Part shown: piece by piece, positions 43,844 to 55,003 of the stretch
How the letters are laid out: each line of letters starts with the position of its first letter
How positions within the stretch are numbered: the stretch's first letter is position 1
DNA from: Chrysoporthe austroafricana
Taxonomy: Eukaryota > Ascomycota > Sordariomycetes > Diaporthales > Cryphonectriaceae
Reading direction: 5' to 3'
Assembly: GCA_001051155.2 (NCBI GenBank)
Contig: JYIP02000007.1
Span: 2,234,342-2,298,341 of the forward strand
Length of the DNA stretch: 64,000 nucleotides
Position numbers and translations under genes: made by a program
The notes under the pieces: generated by a model
What the model saw: only the letters and a program-made list of their open reading frames with translations
Told to the model about the DNA's origin: nothing
The model's database searches: none

Positions 43844-46800
43844 GTATCAGGTAGGCTGCAGCTGGCCCACAGCCTTTCAAGCAGCACAGCGGGGTAACTC
43901 AAGATTATGATATCGATAACGGCGAAGCGGAGGGTGAAGGATTGTGAGAAGGGTTTGAGCGTGCTGATATGGTACAGAGGCGACTAATAGTAAATGAAAG
44001 GTATTCACTATCACCGTGACCTTCTTCGGTAGAGATATTGATCTGCGGCGAGGCTGAGAGAGATAGCTGTAGCACCGTTAGGTTAGGTGGCTAGCGCTGA
44101 GCAGTACAAAGACTCCCCTTGGATGTTGTACTGTGGATGCACATTTTTCTTTTCCTTTCTTTCCTTTATTCATTTCTTACTTTACTTTTCTTTTTCTTTT
44201 CTTGTCTTTTCTTTTCTTGAGCTCTCGGCGTCCTATGATATATTGAGTATATCGCGATACTACATAGAGCGATAGTATACTGGCATTCCCCCCACCGTCT
44301 GGCACTGTCTGGTGTCCAAACCGGCGCACCGAGGACATATTATACAATCAGCTAAGGCACGCAGTATTTGTCCGTGTTATATTCTTGTGTGCTATTGACG
44401 GCTTCCGCTCAATGGAGTCCTCGTTAATATCAAGAACCGCCGGTTGTGTTCGATATATTCTCCAACGCTCGTGCGAAGCCGATTCAGTAAAAATTACTGT
44501 AGCCGAGGGCTTATCTAGCAAGCTGGCTCTTGCTCTTAGCGGTCTGCAAGTTGAGCCTCCGGCAAGGAACGCTTGGTGATAAATTCCGGGCTGCTGGTCT
44601 TGTCAGATGTAGGTGTTGCGTGGCGCACTTGAATGCCCAATTTTTCCAGGGGGCTCTGGTAGGCTCATGTCATCTTTGTGAGAGGCAACCCCTTTGCTGG
44701 AGGCGCTATCTTCGCTGAGGGTATCGTACTCGTAGTCGGTGTCGATGTCGTCTTCTTGTTGACAGCAGTTGCTGGCCTGGGCTGCCTCCTAAAGCTCGTT
44801 AATATCAAAGTAAAAGACAAAGGCTCAACTTGTCTAGGGGAGCCGCAGTGGGGTTGAGAATCAGAGCGTGAGGTGGATTGATGTCGTCTGGGCTCGGTGG
44901 ATGATGGGCAGAAGGAAGGATATACATGATGTGTTATTGCCTTGGGTCTTTATTTGGTTTTCAGGTCGTAAACTTGCTTTCATAATCGAGATACCAGGCT
45001 GTTGTTGTCGTTGATTGTCTGGAATCTCTGTGAGAGGTTTCCTTTGTCCGTTCGCAAGACGGAAAGGGCTATAAGGTTGTGAAGTCACGTTGCAATCGTT
45101 GCAGGAAGAGAAAGGATGATGTATTGTGGCAATGCTCACTTAGGCGTCGGGATGGTATTATTTGAAGTTTGGACATCTGGCGACCAGCCACTAACTAATT
45201 ACAAAGTTATTCACTAAATAATTATAGAGCCATTCCACCCAAGCACTGAGCACGTGCCAAGAGACGTCGTAGCTCAGCACATTGTGGGCTTGCTACGCGC
45301 CTTGCTCGAGGCACTCTCAACATTGGCTCTTTCAGCTTAAAGCCGAAAGCCTGGGATGTGCTGGACCACGAGGTCATTTTCACTGTAATTAGTCCATTCA
45401 GTGGAGGCAAGAAACCAGATGGCTTATTTTCTTAGTCTCTACTGGGTATCTGCCCCGTTGTGTGGGGCGAGAGACCACACAACTACAGTACTAGCTATTA
45501 TGCGATTTGAAGGAGATGAGCTCGGGCATATTTTCGTAGGATCTCAAGCAGCATTCTCGCATCAGAACCCACCAGATCAGCCAGCCCAACCTTGATTGTC
45601 CTTAATGCTGCAACCAGAGCATGCGCTATCTCAGCTTCTGTACAGCGCCATGTCCGAACAAGATCCAGAACGGACAGCGCTCGCCCTCGATAGGCTTTGT
45701 TTCTTTCTGCTGAGCCGTACAAGTCGGTACTCAAGAATCTGGACCTCTTCTGTTTGGCTTGAAACATGTTGCCTGGCCATGATACGCAGGATTTCAATCG
45801 AATGAGCATGAGTATCAGAGCTGTATCTCTAGAAATATTTTCCCCCGAGTTTTCCACGTCTAGTCCGTCCCAGCCTCAGACCTTCGCTCCCTAATTTTTC
45901 TTGTGTGCTGCCGCGGCCTTGTCTGTTTGGCTTGCGGGACCCATTGCTTAACAATTTCTACGGTTGTATCCACCTCAAACTAATAGCCAAGCTGATTCGG
46001 TCTCTCTAGGAGAGATGCCTCGACATCTAAGTATTAATTAATTGTGTGGGCTTCTATCCTAGTCTTGAGATGTCACGAGGAAGCTGTCAGCTAAATGTTG
46101 GACGGTTTTACGGTCAAGATAATGCTTCTTGTCAAATCGGGATACTAAGTCAGTTGAGTTCTGTCCATAGCCTATTGGTCTTCATGGTCCGCCGTAGCAT
46201 CTTATCTTCGTGTCTTTCTCGGGTACTCCATTGTGATTGCCTATTGCGGGGTTTAATGCTCCGTTCATGTGCACGGGCTCATTCCCTGAACGCGAGCTGA
46301 AGATTCTCTTGCCAGTCTGGAATCGAACGAGACAGGCTCCCTGGACCGTGAGAGATACATGGCTGCGCCATTTATAGAGACGAAGGGCAACTGTGCAATT
46401 TCCCATAGCCCTACAAAGCCGGTTCTGTGCCACGGCTCCGGTGCAGCAGATTCCAAGATGATTGATGTATTGCCGTGGAGAACAATGTATGACTGGGCCA
46501 AGCACTGGATCTTTTGAGCCCGTGATGGTCCCAGCGGCGCCCTGCATCGAGGCCGATCTCCGCTGGAAAGACGCAGGCGCGGGTTCCGTTCCGACCGTCA
46601 GTGACATTGCCCTTGCGTCTCTGAGCGATAGTTGCATTAGCACCGTTACCAGTTCCGGGTGGCAGCACTAATCAATACCGCCAGCCACGAGGACATAGAC
46701 AACGGATCGATAGCAAACGTCGTAAATGACTAGTGAAAACTACCGCTCAACTAGTTTCAATAGGACTGACAACTCTCGTTGTGTCTTTCCGTCCCGAATG

Positions 46801-47931
46801 CATTACATAGATCTTGCTAGAAGTGAACGGGTCTGGCCGAGCTGAGCTCTCAGGCTCCTGTCTTTTTTCGTGGGAATGGCGACCTTTGCATACTGGGCCG
46901 GGCAGGCCAGGTTGAGCCGGTGCTGCTGTCGCCGTTTGCCACGCAGCTTCGGCATGTGCGTAGAGTTTCTTGATGAGATGCATACCCGCGGTCTTAAATC
47001 CTCGATTTATTACCCCAACACGATTGGTCTACGGCCACCCAAGGACAGACTAGTCTAAGGTAGGTAGGTTATAAGCCTCACTAATTTGGACTATCGAAAA
47101 TAACCTAATGATAGCGTGCATGCGGATGCGCAGGCCTGGTTATAACCAGCCTGTTTTCTGTATCCCAGACGGGGTCAGATTCCAGGTCCTCGGGTAGCTT
47201 TCTCAAATGGCCCAATGCCCTCACCACGGTTCTGACGTCTTGGCCTGAACCTTACCCAGACCGCGTCAACCTCTACCGCACTTTGCCACCACTTACCTAG
47301 GACAAGGCAGGCATCAATAGACTCGGGAGGACGGGAGGAAATGCATGAAAACGTCAATAGGTACAAAGGAAGATTTTGACGATTGGCGAGACTGAGATTA
47401 TCTGAGTATAAACCGTCGGGCCCCTAATCAGAAGATGATGCGGTTTACCTTTTCTTTGCTTTTTTCTTTTTTCTTTTTAGTAAAACGCGGCCAAGAAAAC
47501 CCCTGGCAGCTTGGCGAATCACCACTGGCCTCTCCCAGGGGCCAGGGCCAGGGGCCACTACCGGGTACAGAAACGGTGTCCCCTCGGTGGATCTGACTCA
47601 CCTGCAGAGGCCCTCTCCCCGCATCAGGACCCCGGAAACCAAGGGGGCGGCAGTCTAGGTACCCTCGGAGTGTCCTCATCAATCCGGATTGATCATCCGG
47701 CACGACACCCAAAGTTGTCGTACAGGTCTAGATCAGGACTCTCCATTATGCCAGTCTGTTCACTTTCGCTGGAAGAAAGCCCCGAGGAGACACGACGAGC
47801 ATGAGATAGTTTCCCCTTTCGGCGTGTGTCGATGCTGCCGAGACTCGTATTCGAGCGGCCTCCTCGTCCTTCCGCTGTCTCCGAGCAGGTGCCAGTCCCC
47901 ATTACCCCGGCTTGCGATTGTTTCTCACGCT
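43844..47931. other. 4.1-kb region without a convincing gene
   Basis: Only short frames are present. The minus-strand frame 45857-45498 (helical, including TEAEIAHALVAALRTIKVGL) is the most protein-like but is not recognised and has no clear exon partners. Low-complexity T/C tracts occur at 44143-44219 and 47447-47479. The last few hundred bases are probably the promoter and leader of the XlnR-family gene. Confidence 0.5.
44143..44219. repeat. TTTTC/TTTC pyrimidine low-complexity tract
   Basis: About 75 bases of almost pure T and C downstream of the HET gene. Confidence 0.85.
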
Positions 47932-50900
47932 ATGCTGCTCGAAACCCAAGCGGAAATGGACGCTGGATCGAGCCCTGAGAAGACCGAGGCCCACAAGCGG
48001 GAGGCATCGGTGCTTGGAGAGACGGATGAGTTCAAGGAGCACGCGCGACCTAGGAAGAGGACCCGGAGAGCATGTGACAAGTGTTCCTCCTCAAGAACGA
48101 GATGTAATGGCGAGTATCCGTGGTGAGTCTTGCCTAGATCACCGGCTTGAGATGGCAGGTTCGGCCGGAACACCTACTCACGCTCCTTATGCAGTCGTCG
48201 TTGTGAAGGTATGTCTATCTCTACCCCCGGGGCTTCGCATGGCAAGAGCCTCACTGGTTTTCGGCCATGTACTGCATCTCCTGCTGCAACTCCACCAGCG
48301 GCTCCGCTGGTGGCTAGTCGAGCCTTGATCTAATGGCCTTGTATGGCTTTCCGGAATCGGTATGTTGACTAAGGGCCGCTTCCACGACTCCCAGACTATG
48401 GCTACACCTGTCGTTACAATCGCGAAGTTAAGAAGCGCGGCCGCGCACCCTCGAGTGCGACAACGTCTCGGGACACTTTGAAGCATCATCTGTCATCGAG
48501 CCAGGTTTCGCCATCTCCTTCCGTGCCATCACCGGAGACGAGCGCCCAGCCACTGCAGTTCCGCCAATCGGATGAGCGGGGACGGGGCGGCTTCACGTCG
48601 ACCCAGGACGGTGACCACGCCTCCGTCTCCCACATCGCCGGCCAGTCCCCTCCAGCTCCAGGACCGCCGCCTGCATATCTCGCTTCGCCGGTCTACGGTC
48701 CCGGTCATGGCCAGATGCACCTGTCCGCCCTGCTCGAGACGAATCCAGATCTGTCACTGATGAAGAGTTCCCGGGGGAGCCCACCGCAGATTTCTGCTAT
48801 CATTGGACGTACCGCGGAGCCGCAAGGTGCTGCTTCTGATGAGAGTGTAGGGTACACATCTCCTGAGAACTCCATGCTACTACCGCCTCAACGACGTAAA
48901 AGTCCACGTGGACGGAAACTCTCGGGCACACAGGGCATATCTCGACAACAGGACCGGAGCTCCTTTAGCACGACCCGCGAGGACTCAGTGCCCGAGACCC
49001 AACACGTCCAGAACTCACTCTACAAAGCCCCGTCTGCGGACTGTCGGTATCGCTGTCTAGATCCCGTCCTTCCTCACCTGGGGGACATCATTCCAGCATC
49101 CGTCGCCTGCGACCTCCTCGACGTCTACCTGACGGAGCCTGGAAGTTCCCTGTTTCGCTGCGCCTCCCCGTACATCATCACGCGAATCTTTCGCAAGAAG
49201 TCGCTGCTCCACCCGACCAGTCCGCGCCAGACGACCCCTGCGCTCCTGGCGACGATGCTCTGGTGCTCCGCGCAGACGGCCGACATCGTGTTGCTTCACG
49301 TGCCGGGTTCCCGTGCGCGGATCTGTAATGCGTTGTATGAATTGGCTACCGCCCTGATCACGGACAGAGACCCGGATCGGTGGAGGAGAATACACGGTAT
49401 ACCATCTCCGGCCGGCTGGGTATTGGGATACGGAGCTAATGTCCGCCAGGGGGCTTGAGGGTTGAGAGCGACCAACCCCAGACCGGTTTCCAGCTCTCAT
49501 CAACACAGCCACTCACGACGGCGAAAAATGAGCCAGGTGGCGTCATTGATGATGTGCTGACCTTCATATTGCTCTCGATCGCCGTGTCAGGCGGCGACTT
49601 CAAGAGCGACTGCTTTAAATGGTGGAGCAAGGCTGTCCGACTGGCCTTCTCGCTGGAGCTGAACCGGGAAGATGAGCGATGCTCGGCCTCTGTGTCGCCG
49701 TGTGCAAATCCCTTGTGCTCATGCAAGCGTGATCAGGAGAGCCTCTCGTTATCGAACACGGAGGCAAGAGAGGAGAGGCGGCGGGTATTTTGGCTGCTTT
49801 ACTGCCTCGATAGGCACCTGGCGCTCTCGTTCAACCGCATCCTCGACATTCCGGATTCGTATTGCGAGATATACGGTGAGTCCGCCTCCTCAACACGCCG
49901 GGTCTAGCTCCGCACCACTGACAGGCTACAGCTCCCCTGCCTGAGATGGTCTGGGAGGACCTTGACGCCATCTCGCCAGGGGAGCTGCCAGAGAGGGTCT
50001 TCGGCCCGCCGAGTATCGTTACCGGGACGGGCTTCTTCGAGTATTTCCTCCCGCTGATGGCCATACTTGGGGATATCATCGACGTACACCACCGTCGCTT
50101 CCACCCTCGTCTCGGGGCCATAGACGACACGCACGCCGTCGCCATCATCAGCGACCTCCTCGCGGCCTGCGAGGCGAGCATCGACAAGCTGCGGCAGGAG
50201 ATCGACGGCCTGGCCGAGTACACCGCGCCGCCGGCCACGCCCGGTGCGGCGCCCATCAAGGACCTCGTCTCGAACTACAGCTCTCTCCCAGCGTCGGCGC
50301 CGGCCCCGTCGCACACGTCCCCGGCGGGGCCCGCGTGCAAGCGCGCTAAGGACCGGTCGCGCCTCCAGCTGGTGACTGCGTACAGCGCGCACATCCTGCA
50401 CGTCCTGCACGTCCTGCTCCACGGGAAGTGGGACGCCATCTCGATGCTGGACGACGACGACGACTGGATCACCAGCACGCGATTCAACGACTGCGCGAGC
50501 CACGCCATCGCCGCCAGCCAGGCCGTCAGCAGCATCCTCAAGTCCGACCCTGAGCTGACGTTTATGCCGTACCTGTTCGGCATCTATCTGCTGCACGGCA
50601 GTTTCATCCTGCTGCTGTTCGCGGACCGCATGCCGCAGCTGGGGGCGAACCAGAGCGTCGAGCTCGCGTGCGAGACCATCGTCCGGGCGCACGAGGTATG
50701 TGTTGTCACGCTGAGCACCGAGTTCCAGGTACGTCCTCCCCTCCCACCCGCCACCTGTCGGGTCTAGCGAATGCCGCATCTGCCTCTGCCTCTACCTCCA
50801 CCTCGTCCTTCCAATTTCCCGTGGGGCGATGGCCGCAGGAGAGATGCGTCCCGGGACGTACAAGCACGGCTGACAGAGAGTGGCCCAGAAAAACTTCCGC

Positions 50901-51029
50901 AAAGTTCTGAGATCGACGCTCTACAGCGTCCGGGGCTCCAGCCCAGCGGAGTGGGAGGAACACAAGGCCAGGCGGAGGGCGCTCTCGCTGTACAGATGGA
51001 CGAGAGGCGCCAAGGGACTGGCGCTGTGA
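47932..51029 (+). CDS. XlnR/Xyr1-family Zn2Cys6 transcription factor, six exons
   Basis: Inferred exons are 47932-48122, 48195-48208 (14 nt), 48395-49396, 49450-49875, 49932-50728 and 50889-51029, giving 856 aa. Splicing through the micro-exon creates a canonical zinc cluster, C-x2-C-x6-C-x5-C-x2-C-x6-C (Cys48, 51, 58, 64, 67, 74). A basic linker (REVKKRGRA) like that of XlnR follows. Further family blocks are SLFRCASPYIITRIFRKKSL, the fungal regulatory middle homology region (DDVLTFILLSIAV..., EERRRVFWLLYCLDRHLAL), ILHVLHVLLHGKWD, ETIVRAHEVCVVTLSTEFQ and a C-terminus ending LSLYRWTRGAKGLAL. XlnR-type factors activate xylanase, cellulase and pentose-catabolism genes. The zinc-cluster region differs enough from typical XlnR that a paralogue is likely. 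No hydrolase target genes lie nearby. ATG 47956 is an alternative start. Confidence 0.88.
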
Positions 51030-51687
51030 TGATGATGCTCGCTGGGCATGCAGGGGATAATCGTGCGTTCGGTGGCCCACCCGTCATCGCCAGCAGACTG
51101 GGCTGTATGGCTACGCGAACTGAAACATGGCGCGCTCTGGGTGGCTGATATGCTTCTGCCCACGCAAGGCTTCGAGAACATACATGCCTCGTCAGGCGTC
51201 CTGCTGGGCTAGGTGGCTAGCAAGGACCCAGTCACTGCCAGTCAGCGCCAGTAACTATAATTTTAGGGCGGCATGGTCACTGGAAATTCCCTGTCCCTGC
51301 AGGTCTGATAAGATAACATCGCACTAAGCTGAGCCCCGCCACCCCACCGACAGCACTCACTCACTGCCTGCACATGGTACATAATTAATATTTAAAAGAG
51401 TCGACGTCAGGCTGCGCTTCCTCCAAGATCCGCTGTTACCTGCAGCTCTGCCACACCACGCCTCGCCGACCACCACCACCCGCCTCCCCCTCTTCTCTTC
51501 TCTTCTCTCCTCCTCTCTTGCTAGCTACCTCTGTCTGGTCTGCATATCTGGCCCCTCGATAGCATAGCACGCGACAGCCGCATCACCGTATTCCGGCTCG
51601 CGCCCAACCGCCAAGATAGGTCGAAAACACAAGAACCGCCGTCAGCAGGAACGGTCTCGACCCTGGCAGAAGCCGCCGAGGAAGAAG
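51030..51687. other. Intergenic region between the XlnR-family gene and the sirtuin gene
   Basis: Holds the 3' end of the transcription-factor transcript and the sirtuin promoter. A pyrimidine-rich stretch (51480-51520) and an AT-rich TAATTAATATTTAAAA element (51383-51398) are seen. No gene is present. Confidence 0.6.
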
Positions 51688-53149
51688 ATGGGCCAAGAGC
51701 ACTCGAACCTGGTCGATGAGGACACGCCAACCGTCAAGCTCTCCGAGCGCAGCCTGTCTGCTGTCGCCCACTACATTCAACATGCTGCTCCCTGTCGGAT
51801 CGTGGTGATGACCGGTGCAGGCCTGTCCACCGCCGCTGGAAGTGAGTCGACGCCGGCGAATGGACCTGGCCGCACAAGATGCTAGGATAGTCGCGCACTA
51901 ACCTCGTGCCTCTGTAGTACCTGACTTTCGTTCCCCCAACACTGGCCTCTACGCCAACCTCGCCCGCCTCAACCTCCCCTACGCCGAGGCGGTCTTCGAC
52001 ATCAAGTACTTCCGCCAGAACCCCGACCCCTTCTACGTCCTCGCGAAGGAGCTGTACCCCGGCAACTACTCGCCCACGGTCTCCCACGTCTTCATCGCCC
52101 TCCTCGCCAAGAAGGGCCTGCTGCGCATGCTCTTCACACAGAACATCGACTGCCTAGAGCGGCGGGCCGGCGTCCCCGGGGACCACATCGTCGAGGCCCA
52201 CGGCAGCTTCGCCACCCAGCGCTGTATAGACTGCAAGAAGGAGTTCCCCGATGATCTCATGAAGGAGCACGTGTTCCAGGGTATCATCCCCCGTTGCGAG
52301 GACAAGGAGTGCGGCGGGCTCGTGAAGCCAGACATCGTGTTCTTCGGCGAGCAGCTCCCCGAGGCCTTCCATGCCAACAGGTTCGTGCCCGCCCTGGCCG
52401 ATCTGATCCTGGTCATGGGCACGAGCCTCACCGTGCAGCCATTCGCGAGCCTGCCGGACGCGGGTAGGGACGATACCCCGCGCGTGCTGTTCAACATGGA
52501 GCGGGTCGGCTCTCTCGGCACCAGGCCCGATGATGTGCTCGAGCTGGGCGACTGCGACGCCGGCATCCGGAAGCTGGCGGACGCGCTGGGCTGGCGTGAC
52601 GAGCTCGAGGCCGAGTGGCGGCGGGTCGTGGGCGACAAGGAGGCCGAGAGGCAGCTGAAGTCTATCCAGGAGCGGGAGGCCGCGCTGCAAGGCGAGATGG
52701 AGGACCTGGCGGACAGGGTCGGGGCAGGGCTGAATATCGACGACGACGACGATGATGCGAGTGCCAGTGGAGAGCAAGAGGCCGCAGGACAGGATGTCTC
52801 GGAGGTAGTGAGCCCCGAAGCTGTCGGCGACGCCCCTGCTTCACCCACTACTCCGACATCCTCTCCACCTCCAAAGGCCGCTTCGGCTGCCAAGGCTGAC
52901 GCCGAGGGCGACCAGCAGAACTCTAACACCGAGGGTACTAAGCAACCCCCCAGCAGCGAGAATGATCAGCATACCTCCGAGGACAAGAACGGCAGTGCGT
53001 CAAAACTCGAGGGCCCAGTCGGCGAGTCCTCCGCACCGGTGCCACCAGCAGCGGCTGAAGCTAATCCGAATGCAACTACGGATCAACATGACGTCGAGGA
53101 CGAGGCCAATACTCTGTCCCGCGAGGCTACGAGCAAGTCGGCGTTGTGA
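51688..53149 (+). CDS. hst2: Hst2-like NAD-dependent protein deacetylase (class I sirtuin), two exons
   Basis: Exons 51688-51841 and 51918-53149 (76-nt intron, GTGAGT donor, ACTAAC branch, CTGTAG acceptor) encode 461 aa. All sirtuin motifs are present: GAGLSTAAGIPDFRSPNTGLY restored across the splice, TQNIDCLERRAGV, the catalytic His146 in VEAHGSF, zinc ligands Cys154, Cys157, Cys178 and Cys183, VFFGEQLP, and GTSLTVQPFASLP. The catalytic core covers about residues 25-310. A coiled-coil and acidic, low-complexity tail follows. Hst2-type enzymes deacetylate histone H4 Lys16 and cytoplasmic substrates. The N-terminus MGQEHS fits the N-myristoylation consensus (Gly2, Ser6), which suggests membrane contact; this is inference. 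Confidence 0.95.
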
Positions 53150-53950
53150 GAGGGGGAGGATGACTGCAATTTGATGCGACTTGGTTGAGCAGCATGCACG
53201 GTGTTCCCCTTCGGATGTCGATGATGCCGGCCTGTCTTTCCGTCGAACTGGCATTGGGACTCACGATACCATATTTGTACAGTTGGCTATTTTCTGCACG
53301 CTAGGTTTATGGTGCATCAGGATGACAGCGTTGACGATGCGGGCTGCGGGCTGGCCTGCGAGGAACGCTCTACAGGAGCAGCCTTTTTAAGACGGTCTTC
53401 TTCGGTATCGGATCATGCGTATGGCTACAGGAGTTTTACTATGACTACAGTGTCTACTGAATGAATATCACTGAGCGTTTATTTTCGCCGGAGGATACGT
53501 TTCCGAGCAGCAGTGCGTGTTGCCGCCTTCCAGGCTGTGTTCAATTAACCCTATGGGTTCCTAAGTGAAGGTTGCCTTCCACTCCATGCTGAAGTAGCCG
53601 GGTAGGGGCATCTACAGCTTCCCGAGTCCCGAGGCTCTTGCTCGTCCGGAGCCATGGCGATTTCGGCAAGAAACCAGGGTTAGGGCAGTAGCATCTCTTA
53701 CATAATCCATGCGGCCTCATTTTCAAGTTATCCTCACTGAGCGTCACGACCTCAGTAGCTTCCGCTGCCCGGGAGCATCGCTCATCCCACAACATGGTCT
53801 CATACAGCCTTAGCTGGACATAACACTTATGCATCCTCGCTATGATCTTGAGGTAGCACGAGAAAAGTAGCCGCCCAGCTCAGCTCAGCTCAGCTCACCT
53901 CCTCACCCTCGTCGGTCCACGGTCTCGACCGTGTCTGCTCCAGGCATCGC
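53150..53950. other. Intergenic region between the sirtuin and octanoyltransferase genes
   Basis: Contains the sirtuin 3' UTR and the lip2 promoter. A (CAGCT)n microsatellite lies about 50 bases before the lip2 start. No gene is seen. Confidence 0.6.
53876..53898. repeat. (CAGCT)n microsatellite in the lip2 leader or promoter
   Basis: Four perfect CAGCT units plus a partial unit, ending about 52 bases before the ATG at 53951. Confidence 0.85.
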
Positions 53951-55003
53951 ATGGCGCCCGTCCGACTCAGGCACATCCACCTCCCAGCCTCACCCTCTGA
54001 AGGCCTGCTACCGAGTTACAAGACAGCAGCAGCAGTGCAGGAGCTCCTCCGGCGACGCTTGCTAGACTTCAAGGATGCCCAGGCCTCCGCATCGCATCCG
54101 CGAGCTCCTCCCCATCCGGCTCTTATCTCGTTCACACCGACACCCACATACACACTGGGGAGGCGTCAGGCATCAATTTCTACCACGTCGCTGTCACCTT
54201 CCGAGATTGCCCGCCTCAAAGCCCCCTTATACATCCGCTCCCCTGAGCCCGCTCCCCTCCCGGCCCTCGGCGTTGTAGCTGGCAAAGATGGCCCGGAGGC
54301 AGATCATGCCACGGCAAATGAACACGTTTTTCACCCCTCGGTCATGACCTCACCCCGTGGAGGGCTGGCGACATATCATGGGCCCGGACAGGTTGTTCTG
54401 TGGCCGGTGATGGTGATCAACTCCCCAACCACGCTGGGTTACAAGCACTTCACAGTCCGGTGCTACTCGCGGCTTCTCGAGAACACGACGATCGCGCTGC
54501 TGCAGAGGCTTTTCGGACTCAAGGGCTTCACGACGGACGATCCAGGCGTGTGGGTACGGACACGGCCGGCGGTCTCGGCCTCGGGGGGGCACTCACCTGC
54601 CGAGGGACAAGCCCGCAAGATTTCAGCCCTGGGCATCCACCTCCGGCGCCACGTCAGCAGCCTCGGCGCGGCCATCAACCTCGATATGCCGACCACCTCC
54701 TCGGGCATGACGACAGCGAGGGAGGCTGACGAAGAACACAATCCCTGGGCTCGCTTCGTGGCCTGCGGTCTCGAGGGCAAGGGCGTGACGTGCGTTCAGG
54801 AGGAGCTGCGCGCCGCGGGGGGCGCGGGGATCCCAGGACTCGACGCGGAGGTCGCTGCGAGGGCATGGGCGGAGGAGCTTGCTAAGAGGATGGAGCTTGG
54901 TCCTCAGGCAGTGGAGAGGGTGGGGAGGCAGGAGGTCGAGGACATCCTGGGGACGGCGGAGCGGGATGGCTTCGTGGATGCCGTGGCGAGGGACGAGGTC
55001 TGA
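53951..55003 (+). CDS. lip2: Mitochondrial lipoyl(octanoyl) transferase (LipB/Lip2)
   Basis: An intronless gene of 350 aa. LipB marks are RGGLATYHGPGQVVLWPV (Arg136 onward), the conserved Lys223 in RKISALGIHLRRHVSSLGAA, and the catalytic Cys272 in RFVACGLEGKGVTC. The enzyme moves octanoate from acyl carrier protein to Lys of E2 and H-protein subunits, the first step of lipoate attachment in mitochondria. The N-terminus is moderately basic and could serve as a mitochondrial targeting sequence. Insertions rich in Ser/Pro/Ala (about residues 75-130 and 200-220) and an Ala/Glu-rich C-terminal extension lengthen it relative to bacterial LipB, as is usual in filamentous fungi. The first ATG after a C/T-rich leader is chosen. 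Confidence 0.93.
   Translation: MAPVRLRHIHLPASPSEGLLPSYKTAAAVQELLRRRLLDFKDAQASASHPRAPPHPALISFTPTPTYTLGRRQASISTTSLSPSEIARLKAPLYIRSPEPAPLPALGVVAGKDGPEADHATANEHVFHPSVMTSPRGGLATYHGPGQVVLWPVMVINSPTTLGYKHFTVRCYSRLLENTTIALLQRLFGLKGFTTDDPGVWVRTRPAVSASGGHSPAEGQARKISALGIHLRRHVSSLGAAINLDMPTTSSGMTTAREADEEHNPWARFVACGLEGKGVTCVQEELRAAGGAGIPGLDAEVAARAWAEELAKRMELGPQAVERVGRQEVEDILGTAERDGFVDAVARDEV

Noticed and set aside
45498..45857. Helical 119-codon minus-strand frame
   Set aside because: No recognisable family, no partner exons and no supporting context, so it is noted only within the gap entry.
46318..46340. Minus-strand GTTCGATTC resembling a tRNA T-loop
   Set aside because: Flanking bases do not form a five-base T stem or an acceptor stem.
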